NCBI GenBank assembly: GCA_963736425.1 | Contig: CAVTOX010000014.1 | Span: 186,001-250,000 of the forward strand | Length of the DNA stretch: 64,000 nucleotides | Direction of reading: 5' to 3' | Source: Prado023 sp963736425 | GTDB lineage: Bacteria; Actinomycetota; Actinomycetes; S36-B12; CAIYMF01 | Shown here: positions 43,141-50,626 of the stretch, in pieces | Layout: each line of letters starts with the position of its first letter | Position numbering within the stretch: position 1 is the first letter of the stretch | The notes under the pieces: generated by a model | The model's database searches: none | Seen by the model: only the letters and a program-made list of their open reading frames with translations | What the model was told of the DNA's origin: nothing | Translations under genes and position numbers: made by a program

Positions 43141-43446
43141 ATGAGCCGCACGTATGCCGATCCGATCGATGTCCGCCGCGTGGGGGAGTGTCCCTCCGAG
43201 GACAGCCCTGACCAGTTCCTCTGGCGCGGACGGCTGTACGTGGTGCGCGCCGTGATCGCCCACTGGATCGAGTCGAGCGCGTGGTGGGGGGGATCGCGCC
43301 GCGCGCTGGAGGGCGCCCTCCCGGCGCACGAGCATGAGGTGTGGCGCGTCGAGGCCCAGGCGGGCCGCTCGGACGCAGCGGGTGTGTACGACCTGCGCCG
43401 GGACATGGTGGCCGACCGCTGGGTCCTGGCGCGGGCGCTGGACTGA
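43141..43446 (+). CDS. DUF6504-family protein of a DNA-damage operon
   Basis: A 101-residue protein starting TYADPIDVRRVGECPSEDSPDQFLWRGRLYVVRAVIAHW, the pattern of DUF6504, found beside imuA'-imuB/dinB and dnaE2 genes in actinobacteria. Role unknown, presumably in translesion synthesis or its control. First gene of the SOS-boxed operon; the 5' leader of about 170 bases is unusually long for this genome. Confidence 0.82.
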   Translation: MSRTYADPIDVRRVGECPSEDSPDQFLWRGRLYVVRAVIAHWIESSAWWGGSRRALEGALPAHEHEVWRVEAQAGRSDAAGVYDLRRDMVADRWVLARALD

Positions 43447-43462
43447 CACCACTCCTGTGGTG
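43447..43462 (+). promoter_or_regulatory. Short hairpin between the DUF6504 and HEPN genes
   Basis: CACCAC-TCCT-GTGGTG, a perfect 6-bp stem directly after the DUF6504 stop. No U-tract. Possibly a weak attenuator or RNA processing site. Confidence 0.35.
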
Positions 43463-43494
43463 GCACGAGAACCGATTCGACAAGGAGGAGTGAG

Positions 43495-43911
43495 ATGAGC
43501 GCCGTTCCCATGAGCCCCCCGGTGCCCTACCAGGCCCGCGAGCTGCTGGGCAGTGCAGCCCGGGGCCTGCTTGAGGCCTACGCAACCCCGGATCCAGCTC
43601 GCCGGTATGCCACCGCCCACCTGGCGGCACTGCGGGCTGCGGCGGCCGTCCTGGCAGCCCGGGCGCACCCAGTGCGCCAGGGGCGCATCCGCAGCGTCTG
43701 GACGCTGCTCCCGGTGGTCGCCCCACAGATGCAGGAGTGGGCCGTCTTCTTCGCCGCCAACGCCGCGAGGCGGGCTGCGGCCGAGGCGGGCCTGCCCGTG
43801 GTCAGCCAGAGGGAGGCCGATGACCTGGTGCGCGACGCCGAGTCGTTCCTGGTCCAGGTCGCTGCGGTGATCGGGGTCGACCAGCAGTCGATCCTGCCCA
43901 ACGAGTTCTAG
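43495..43911 (+). CDS. SAV_6107-type HEPN protein
   Basis: A 138-residue all-helical protein: PYQARELLGSAARGLLEAYATPDPARRYATAHLAALRAAAAVLAAR, then RRIRSVWTLLPVVAPQM and two C-terminal helices (ADDLVRDAESFLVQVAAVIG). It fits the SAV_6107 HEPN family that sits before dnaE2 in Streptomyces. The RxxxxH-type RNase motif of HEPN toxins is not evident, so it is probably a structural or partner protein. AAGGAGGAG site 5 bases before the ATG; 7 bases before dnaE2. Confidence 0.82.
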   Translation: MSAVPMSPPVPYQARELLGSAARGLLEAYATPDPARRYATAHLAALRAAAAVLAARAHPVRQGRIRSVWTLLPVVAPQMQEWAVFFAANAARRAAAEAGLPVVSQREADDLVRDAESFLVQVAAVIGVDQQSILPNEF

Positions 43912-43918
43912 GCGTTGC

Positions 43919-46900
43919 GTGGTGTCGGAATTCGTCCACCTGCATGTGGCCTCGGGCTACTCGCTGAGGTACGGGACCTCCCGGCCGGAGGCACTCGTGG
44001 AGCGGGCCGTCGCGATGGGCCAGGATGCCCTCGCGCTGACCGACCGCGACGGTGCCTACGGGGCTGTGGCCTTCGCCCTGGCCTGCCGGGAGGCGGGCAT
44101 CAGCCCGATCCTCGGCGTGGACCTCGCGGTCTCCCCGCAGGTCGCGCCGTCCGAGGCTGCGGGGCGACCACACCGTGCGCCCACTCCGGCCCGGGGTGGG
44201 GTGGCCGTGGACCCGGGGCATCCACGGGTCGTGCTGCTCGCTCGCGGTGCCGCGGGCTGGGCATCGTTGTGCCGGGTGGTCTCCGCCGCGCACCTGTCCG
44301 GGGAGCGTGGCCGCCCACTGGTGACCCTGCCGATGCTCGGCGAGCACGCGCAAGGGCTGGTGGCGCTGCTCGGACCGGACTCCGACGTGGGCCGGGCGCT
44401 GGCCCGCCGCCGGCCCGACGAGGCCGAGTACCTGCTGGCCGGCTGGCGCCAGGTGCTGGGCGCCGAGGTGTCCATCGAGGTGGTGTCCCATCGCAGTGGG
44501 GCGCGCGGGGACCGCCCCACGCTGTCCAGCGCGTTCGCCGCCCGGATGCTGACCTTCGCCGGCAGGACGGGCGTACCGGCCGTGCTCACCAACGCGGTGC
44601 GCCACCTGACACCTGAGCAGGCCCCGGTCGCCGACGTCCTGGATGCGATCCGCCGGTTGGTCCCGCTGAACCCGCGCCACCTGGACCGCGCCAACGCCCA
44701 GGGCTACCTCAAGGACGACAGCGAGATGCACGTGGTGGCCCACGAGGTCGCCGCCGCCGCCTCGGTCGGCCGGTCGGGGGTGCAGCGGCTGCTGGCCGCG
44801 ACCCGCGACCTGGCGGACTCCTGCCGGCTGGACCCGGCAACTGACCTGGGCATCGGCTCGGTGCATGTCCCCGAGCTCGACGTCCTGTTCCCGGCGGGCG
44901 CCCCGGGGCTGGGCCGCGAGCAGATCCGCAGCGCCCCGGCATCAGCCCAGGCCGCGATGGCCGACCGGGTGCTGCTCCACCGGTGTCGGGCCGAGCTCGA
45001 CCAGCGGTTCACCACGTTGCGCACGCATCGGGCAGCCACCGAGCGACTCGAGTCGGAGCTGGCGACCATCGCGACCCTCGGCTACGGCGGCTACTTCCTG
45101 ACTGTGGCCGAGGTCGTCGACCTCATCAAGGAGATGGGCGTGCGGGTGGCCGCGCGCGGGTCCGGCGCGGGCAGCCTGGTCAACCACCTGCTGGGCATCT
45201 CCGGGGTGAACCCCCTGGAGCACGGGCTGATCATGGAGCGGTTCCTGTCCCCGCTGCGCCAGGCGCTGCCCGACATCGACATCGACGTGGAGTCCGCCCG
45301 GCGCACTGAGATCTACACCCGGATCCTCGAGCGGTTCGGCGGCCAGCGCTGCGTGGCCGTGTCGATGATGGACACCTACCGGGTGCGCCACGCTGTGCGC
45401 GACGTGGGAGCCGCGCTCGGCCTGCCGCCCGGTGAGATCGACGCCTTCGCCAAGGCATTCCCGCACATTCGGGCCCGCGATGCCCGCGCGGCGCTGGCCG
45501 ACCTGCCCGAGCTGCGCAGCTCCGGGATGGGGCGGCTGGCCGCGCAGGGGCGCCTGGACGGTTTCCTCGACCTGGTGGAGGCCCTTGACGGCCTGCCCCG
45601 GCACGTCGCGCTGCACCCCTGCGGCGTCCTGCTCAGCGATGGGTCGCTGCTGGACCGGACCCCGGTGGAGGCCAGCTGGATGGGGTTCCCGATGAGCCAG
45701 TTCGACAAGGACGCCGTCGAGGAGATGGGGTTCCTCAAGCTCGATGTGCTCGGCATCCGGATGCAGTCGGCGATGGCCCATGCCCTCGATGAGGTGGTCC
45801 GCATCGGCGGGGAGCCGATCGTTCTGGACGCCGTCGCGTTGGACGACCCGGACACCTTCGCGATGATCCGCACCACCCACACGTTGGGCTGCTTCCAGAT
45901 CGAGTCACCCGGCCAGCGCGAGCTGATCGGCAAGTTCGCCCCCGAGACCTTCGGCGACATCATCGTGGACATCTCGCTGTTCCGGCCCGGCCCGGTGAAG
46001 TCCGACATGATCACCCCGTTCCTGCGGGCGCGGCAGGGCTGGGCGCAGGCCGACCTGATCCATCCCGACCTCGAGCCGGTGATCGCCGAGACCCACGGCG
46101 TGGTCGTCTTCCACGAGCAGGTCATCGGCATCATCGCCGTGATGACCGGGTGCACCCTCGCCCAGGGCGACGAGGTCCGTCGGACGATGGGCTCCCCGGA
46201 GGGTCAGGCCCAGGTCCGGGCGTGGTTCTACCCGCTGGTCCTGGGCCGCGGCTACTCCCTCGAGGTGGTGGAGCAGGTCTGGGACGTGCTGCGCGCGTTC
46301 GCCTCGTTCGGGTTCTGCAAGGCCCATGCAGCCGCGTTCGCCCTACCCACCTACCAGTCGGCCTGGTTGAAGGCCCACCACCCGGCGGCGTTCCTGGCAG
46401 GGGTGCTCACCCATGACCCGGGCATGTACCCCAAGCGGCTGATCCTCGATGACGCCCGGAACCTGGGGATCAGCATCCTGGGCCTGGACGTCAACCGGTC
46501 GGGTGTGGTCTACCGGGTCGAGGCCTGCCCGACCCCGGCGGCCCGCCCGACGCTGCCCGGCCTGCCCGATGGCAGCGCCCATGGGATCCGGCTGCCGCTG
46601 ACCGAGGTCAAAGGGATCTCCTCTGCTGAGGTGGAGCGGATCGTCGCCGGGCAGCCGTACGCCTCCCTGTCGGACTTCTGGCAGCGGGCCGCTGTGGCCA
46701 CCCCCGTGGTGGAGAACCTGGTGCTGGCCGGAGGGTTCGACACCATCTACGGGATCGACCTGTCCTCAAGTGCCCGGCTGCGCGGCCAGGTGACCCGCCG
46801 GGACCTCCTGCTGGAGGTGGCTGACTGCGAGCGGCTGGCACGCAGCGCCCGCGCACGCAGCGGCCGCGGCCGACGTGCTCCCCGGCGTAGCGACACCCGT

Positions 46901-47860
46901 GTCGACCCCCGCGCTGAGCGGTCTGCCAGTGCCTGGGGCCGCGGCCGGGCAGCCGGAGCCGGGTCGGAGGGTCCCCCCGGTCTCGCCGACCCGGCCCTGG
47001 CTGCCGCCGCCCAGTCCCAAGCCCCGGCCGCAGTCCGGCCCAGCGAGGTGCAGCTGTCCCTCGAGCTGCCGATGGGCGGTCAGGGCCGCGGCAGCGGGTT
47101 GCCGGAGATGTCGACGGGGGAGGGGGTGCGTGCCGAGCTCGATGTCCTCGGGATGGACGTCAGCCACCACGTTCTGGACTTCTACCGGCCGATGCTGGCC
47201 GACCTCGCCGTCGTGCCCGCGCGTGACCTGCTGGCCCAGCGCTCCCAGAGCCACGTGTGGGTCGCCGGGGTGAAGGTGGCCACGCAGACCCCGCCGATCC
47301 GAAGCGGCCGGCGGGTCGTGTTCCTCACTCTGGATGACTCGACCGGCCCGGTCGACGCCACCTTCTTCGAGGATGCCCAGGACTCCTACGCCAGCACGGT
47401 CTTCTCGGGCTGGCTGCTGATGGTCCGTGGGGTGACCCGGCGCACCGGTCCGCGCGGCATCTCGATCCGGGCGACCGGCTGCTGGGACCTCGGGGTCGTG
47501 CATGAGATCTGGCAGGCAGGTGGCCGGGACGCAGTGGCGGAATATGTCGCCTCGTTCCCGGCGGTCGACACCCGGGTGCGCAGGGCTGTCGAGGTCATCG
47601 ACATCCCGGTCGAGGAAGCAGCAGGCGCGGCGGGGAGGGCAGTCGGACGCTCGCCGGTGGGGATCGGCCGGACAGCCGCCGGTGGGATGGGCCAGCGCCG
47701 ACGGGTGCTGGTGCACGCCAGCGGGTTCAAGCAGTCGCCCTACGCTGACATCAAGCCTGCTGGGGAGGACCCGTCCGTGGTGCCGCCGAAGGCCCCCGCA
47801 GCCCAGACCCGGGCGCCCGGCAAGCTCTGGCACGCCAGCCCCGGGAGCAGCGGGTGGTAG
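43919..47860 (+). CDS. dnaE2: Error-prone DNA polymerase III alpha subunit (DnaE2 type)
   Basis: A 1313-residue C-family polymerase for translesion synthesis. The N-terminal PHP domain starts FVHLHVASGYSLRYG; the palm carries the catalytic PDIDIDVESARRTE and VDISLFRPGPVKSDM; a helix-hairpin-helix region (ISSAEVERIVAGQPYASLSDFW) and an OB-fold (VWVAGVKVATQTPP, FLTLDDSTGPVDATFFEDA) follow. The C-terminal tail with VLVHASGFKQSPYADIKP and the final KLWHASPGSSGW is a signature of actinobacterial DnaE2. Longer than most (about 1100), partly through an Arg/Ala-rich insertion near residues 970-1040 that is probably disordered. GTG start at 43919. Confidence 0.9.
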   Translation: MVSEFVHLHVASGYSLRYGTSRPEALVERAVAMGQDALALTDRDGAYGAVAFALACREAGISPILGVDLAVSPQVAPSEAAGRPHRAPTPARGGVAVDPGHPRVVLLARGAAGWASLCRVVSAAHLSGERGRPLVTLPMLGEHAQGLVALLGPDSDVGRALARRRPDEAEYLLAGWRQVLGAEVSIEVVSHRSGARGDRPTLSSAFAARMLTFAGRTGVPAVLTNAVRHLTPEQAPVADVLDAIRRLVPLNPRHLDRANAQGYLKDDSEMHVVAHEVAAAASVGRSGVQRLLAATRDLADSCRLDPATDLGIGSVHVPELDVLFPAGAPGLGREQIRSAPASAQAAMADRVLLHRCRAELDQRFTTLRTHRAATERLESELATIATLGYGGYFLTVAEVVDLIKEMGVRVAARGSGAGSLVNHLLGISGVNPLEHGLIMERFLSPLRQALPDIDIDVESARRTEIYTRILERFGGQRCVAVSMMDTYRVRHAVRDVGAALGLPPGEIDAFAKAFPHIRARDARAALADLPELRSSGMGRLAAQGRLDGFLDLVEALDGLPRHVALHPCGVLLSDGSLLDRTPVEASWMGFPMSQFDKDAVEEMGFLKLDVLGIRMQSAMAHALDEVVRIGGEPIVLDAVALDDPDTFAMIRTTHTLGCFQIESPGQRELIGKFAPETFGDIIVDISLFRPGPVKSDMITPFLRARQGWAQADLIHPDLEPVIAETHGVVVFHEQVIGIIAVMTGCTLAQGDEVRRTMGSPEGQAQVRAWFYPLVLGRGYSLEVVEQVWDVLRAFASFGFCKAHAAAFALPTYQSAWLKAHHPAAFLAGVLTHDPGMYPKRLILDDARNLGISILGLDVNRSGVVYRVEACPTPAARPTLPGLPDGSAHGIRLPLTEVKGISSAEVERIVAGQPYASLSDFWQRAAVATPVVENLVLAGGFDTIYGIDLSSSARLRGQVTRRDLLLEVADCERLARSARARSGRGRRAPRRSDTRVDPRAERSASAWGRGRAAGAGSEGPPGLADPALAAAAQSQAPAAVRPSEVQLSLELPMGGQGRGSGLPEMSTGEGVRAELDVLGMDVSHHVLDFYRPMLADLAVVPARDLLAQRSQSHVWVAGVKVATQTPPIRSGRRVVFLTLDDSTGPVDATFFEDAQDSYASTVFSGWLLMVRGVTRRTGPRGISIRATGCWDLGVVHEIWQAGGRDAVAEYVASFPAVDTRVRRAVEVIDIPVEEAAGAAGRAVGRSPVGIGRTAAGGMGQRRRVLVHASGFKQSPYADIKPAGEDPSVVPPKAPAAQTRAPGKLWHASPGSSGW

Positions 47861-47882
47861 GAAGAGCCCGAGGAGGTGTCAC

Positions 47883-49169
47883 GTGAGCCGCAGCCAGATC
47901 ACTCGGCCGCAGGCGCCCACCGGGCTGGGAGAGGACGACGCGGGCTGTCCCATCCTGCACGTGGACATGGATGCCTTCTTCGCCTCCGTCGAGGTCGCCC
48001 GGTGTCCCGAGCTGCGCGGCAAGCCGATGATCGTCGGCGGGGTGGGCAGCAGGGGCGTGGTGGTCGCTGCCACCTACGAGGCCCGCAAGTACGGCATCCA
48101 CTCCGCGATGCCGATGAGCCGGGCGCTGCGACTGGCCCCCGACATCATCGTCGTTCCACCGGACCACTCCCACTACTCGGAGGTCTCGGCCTCGGTCATG
48201 GAGCTGTTCACCGCGATCACCTCCCGGGTGGAGGTGCTGGGCCTGGACGAGGCGTTCCTCGATGTCTCCGGGGCCAGGCGCACACATGGCCCTCCCCGGG
48301 CGATCGCCGAGATGATCCGTGCCCAGGTCCACGACGAGCAGGGCATCACCTGCTCGGTCGGGGTTGCCCCCACCAAGTTCGTCGCGAAGCTGGCCTCCAC
48401 CCAGTGCAAGCCCGACGGGTTGCTGGTGGTCCCGGCCGACCGAGTCATCTCCTTCCTGCACCCCATGCCCGTCGGGGCGCTCTGGGGAGTGGGGGAGCGC
48501 ACCGAGGAGCAGTTGCACCGCCTCGGGCTGCGCACAGTCGCCGACATCGCCCACACCCCCCGGGCGACGCTCATCCGCGCCCTGGGCCAGGCGTCCGGAG
48601 CCCACCTGGCCGAGCTCGCCTGGGGCCGCGACGAGCGGGTGGTCAGCACGCACGAGCGGGAGCGCAGCGTGGGGGCCGAGGAGACGTTCGCCCGTGACAT
48701 CGACGACCAGGAGCTGATCCTCGCCGAGCTGCTGCGGCTCTCGGAGAAGGTGGGTTCCCGGATGCGCCGGGCGGGGTTCTCGGGCACCACGGTCTCGATC
48801 AAGGTCCGGTTCGCCGACTTCGCGACCCTCACCCGGTCGCACAGGCGCAAGGTGCCCACCGACTCCAGCCGCGAGATCTTCCACGAGGCCCGGGCGTTGT
48901 TCGCGGCCCTGCACCTGGATCGGGCGCGGATCCGGCTCGTCGGTGTCCGCGTCGAGGGGATCCTCGACTCTGAGGAAGTGGAATCCCAGCTGGTCCTGGG
49001 GGCCCCGGATCGGGGATGGCGTGAGGCGGAGGAGGCGGTCGACAAGCTGTCGGCCAGGTTCGGCTCGGGCAGCGTCCGTCCGGCCAGGCTGCTCCCCGAC
49101 CCAGCTGCAGACGACGGTCCGGAGGTCCCGGGACGGCATCAGGAGCTCGACGGACCAGGCGCGCCGTAG
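47883..49169 (+). CDS. dinB: DNA polymerase IV (DinB, Y family)
   Basis: A 428-residue Y-family translesion polymerase. Catalytic residues are in HVDMDAFFASVE and GLDEAFLDVSG; the little-finger domain follows (VSIKVRFADFATLTR). A possible beta-clamp-binding sequence (ESQLVLG) lies near the C-terminus. The GTG at 47883 has a strong GAGGAGG site. It lies 22 bases after dnaE2, so it is co-transcribed. In typical actinobacterial mutasome operons the partner is ImuB, which keeps no catalytic acids; here the acids are intact. Confidence 0.9.
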   Translation: MSRSQITRPQAPTGLGEDDAGCPILHVDMDAFFASVEVARCPELRGKPMIVGGVGSRGVVVAATYEARKYGIHSAMPMSRALRLAPDIIVVPPDHSHYSEVSASVMELFTAITSRVEVLGLDEAFLDVSGARRTHGPPRAIAEMIRAQVHDEQGITCSVGVAPTKFVAKLASTQCKPDGLLVVPADRVISFLHPMPVGALWGVGERTEEQLHRLGLRTVADIAHTPRATLIRALGQASGAHLAELAWGRDERVVSTHERERSVGAEETFARDIDDQELILAELLRLSEKVGSRMRRAGFSGTTVSIKVRFADFATLTRSHRRKVPTDSSREIFHEARALFAALHLDRARIRLVGVRVEGILDSEEVESQLVLGAPDRGWREAEEAVDKLSARFGSGSVRPARLLPDPAADDGPEVPGRHQELDGPGAP

Positions 49170-49209
49170 ACCTCTGACCAATTGGTAGCACGTAACATGC
49201 CGGTTCGGG

Positions 49210-49238
49210 TTTCCAATTCGGTGAACCCTGCCTATTCT
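49210..49238 (+). promoter_or_regulatory. Candidate promoter of the DUF3040 gene
   Basis: TTTCCA (49210-49215), 17-base spacer, TATTCT (49233-49238), in a relatively AT-rich intergenic stretch. The ATG is about 43 bases downstream with a GGAGG site. Confidence 0.45.
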
Positions 49239-49280
49239 GTGATGTGACAGCCCGTTCGCGACGCCCAGTAGGAGGTCACC

Positions 49281-49700
49281 GTGCCACTCTCCGAGCACGA
49301 ACAGCGCCTGCTCGAGCAGATGGAACGCGCGCTCTACGCGGAGGACCCCAAGTTCGCCACCAGCATGCGCAGCTCCCGCGGGGGTGCGGGCGACCGCCGG
49401 CGCATCGTGGTCGGTGTCGTCGGTCTGCTGGTCGGGCTCGGACTGCTCGTTGCTGGTGTGGCGGCCAAGCTCGTCATCGTCGGCGTCCTGGGCTTCCTGG
49501 CGATGCTCGGTGGGATCTGGCTGGTGATCAGCGCCCTGCGTCCCTCGTCAGAGCAGTCGGCTGACGCATCCGGCGGCTCCGCGGCACCGACCAACATCAC
49601 GAGCCGATCCAGGAAGCCGCGACCCAAGCGTTCGGGGGAGTCCCTCTCGGATCGCATGGAGGAGCGCTGGCGCCGCCGCCGCGAGACCGGCGACTTCTGA
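49281..49700 (+). CDS. DUF3040 membrane protein
   Basis: A 139-residue protein: MPLSEHEQRLLEQMERALYAEDPKFATSMR, the DUF3040 N-terminal signature, then two adjacent helices (IVVGVVGLLVGLGLLVAGVAA and VIVGVLGFLAMLGGIWLVIS), and a basic C-terminus (RSRKPRPKRSGESLSDRMEERWRRRRE). Function unknown; the family is encoded near mraZ in mycobacteria (Rv2169c type), as here. Confidence 0.85.
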   Translation: MPLSEHEQRLLEQMERALYAEDPKFATSMRSSRGGAGDRRRIVVGVVGLLVGLGLLVAGVAAKLVIVGVLGFLAMLGGIWLVISALRPSSEQSADASGGSAAPTNITSRSRKPRPKRSGESLSDRMEERWRRRRETGDF

Positions 49701-49719
49701 GCCTGCCCCGAGAAACGCC

Positions 49720-49748
49720 ACGGCCCCAGCCGCAGAGGATGGGGCCGT
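49720..49748. terminator. Bidirectional hairpin terminator
   Basis: A perfect 9-bp stem ACGGCCCCA / TGGGGCCGT with an 11-base loop, lying between the convergent DUF3040 and esterase genes. It could serve both. Confidence 0.75.
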
Positions 49749-49775
49749 TGTCATGCGCGGTCAGCGTGGGCGACC

Positions 49776-50567
49776 TCAGGAATGCGTCTCGATGAAGTCC
49801 ACCGAGCGGGCGAAGATCTTCTCCGCGTCGTAGTCCAGGCTTGCCACGTGGTACGACCGATCCAGGGAGATCTCGTCGATCGACGATCGCACCTCGGCTC
49901 GGATCAACTCGGCGTTGTTGGGAGCCAGGACGTGATCGGTTGTGGAGAGGTCCAGTTGGATCGGGGCGACGATCTCCCGGAGGAGCGGCTTCAACTGGTG
50001 GAAGCACGTGTTGAAAGTCCCAGCCACCAGGACCACGGGGATCTTGTCGTACCCGAGTTCCACCTTGGCAGGGTCGGCGATGTCGCTGGCCACGCCGGGG
50101 AGGCTCTTGGTCAAGTAGGGCAAGAAGCGCTGGACCGGGGCCAGGTGCTTCTGCCAGCTGGCGATCCCGTCAGCGCGCACCCACGGGTTCACGACGACGA
50201 GTCCTGCCACGGCGGACGGTCGCTCGCCAGCAACCCGCAGCGCCAGGGCGCACCCGAACGATTGGGCCATCAGGAAGACCGTATCGGTCCGGGAGAGCAT
50301 GTCCTCGAACGCGTCATCGACTGCGCCCTGCAGGTCGGCGAAGGTCTTGGTGTTGGCGTCCTCCCACGTGGTCCCATGTCCGGGCAGGCGGATGGCGTTC
50401 ACCGTGTAGCCGCGCTCGTTGAGGTACTTCGCCCACGGGACTGTGCTGTCTGGCGAGCCGGTGAAGCCGTGCACCAGCACGACACCGATCCGCGCGTTGT
50501 CGCCAGAGCCTTCCGCGGCGAACGGCTCACAGCCGGGCTTGACCTGGTCCAACGGGGCGTCTGACAT
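49776..50567 (-). CDS. Alpha/beta hydrolase (carboxylesterase / monoacylglycerol lipase-like)
   Basis: A 263-residue hydrolase. The oxyanion region is VLVHGFTGSPDS; the nucleophile elbow is AQSFG (A-x-S-x-G in place of G-x-S-x-G); the acid is probably Asp in LDLSTTDHVLAP, and the base is His in SYHVASLD. Similar to carboxylesterase/MGL-type enzymes that cleave short acyl esters. ATG 50567 follows a purine-rich stretch; longer in-frame starts would run over the transglutaminase gene. It is on the same strand as, and 60 bases downstream of, the MoxR-DUF58-transglutaminase operon. Confidence 0.8.
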   Translation of the reverse strand: MSDAPLDQVKPGCEPFAAEGSGDNARIGVVLVHGFTGSPDSTVPWAKYLNERGYTVNAIRLPGHGTTWEDANTKTFADLQGAVDDAFEDMLSRTDTVFLMAQSFGCALALRVAGERPSAVAGLVVVNPWVRADGIASWQKHLAPVQRFLPYLTKSLPGVASDIADPAKVELGYDKIPVVLVAGTFNTCFHQLKPLLREIVAPIQLDLSTTDHVLAPNNAELIRAEVRSSIDEISLDRSYHVASLDYDAEKIFARSVDFIETHS

Positions 50568-50626
50568 CGGGAAACCTGCCTTGTTCTGGGGTCCGGTCGA
50601 TCTGCTGGGATCGACGGTGCCACAGC

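Noticed and set aside
43495..43911. HEPN protein as a toxin of a toxin-antitoxin pair
   Set aside because: No RxxxxH RNase motif and no MNT/antitoxin neighbour; it fits the SAV_6107 companion of DnaE2.
50200..50300. Esterase elbow A-Q-S-F-G as an inactivating change
   Set aside because: A-x-S-x-G elbows occur in active lipases; Ser, acid and His candidates are all present.
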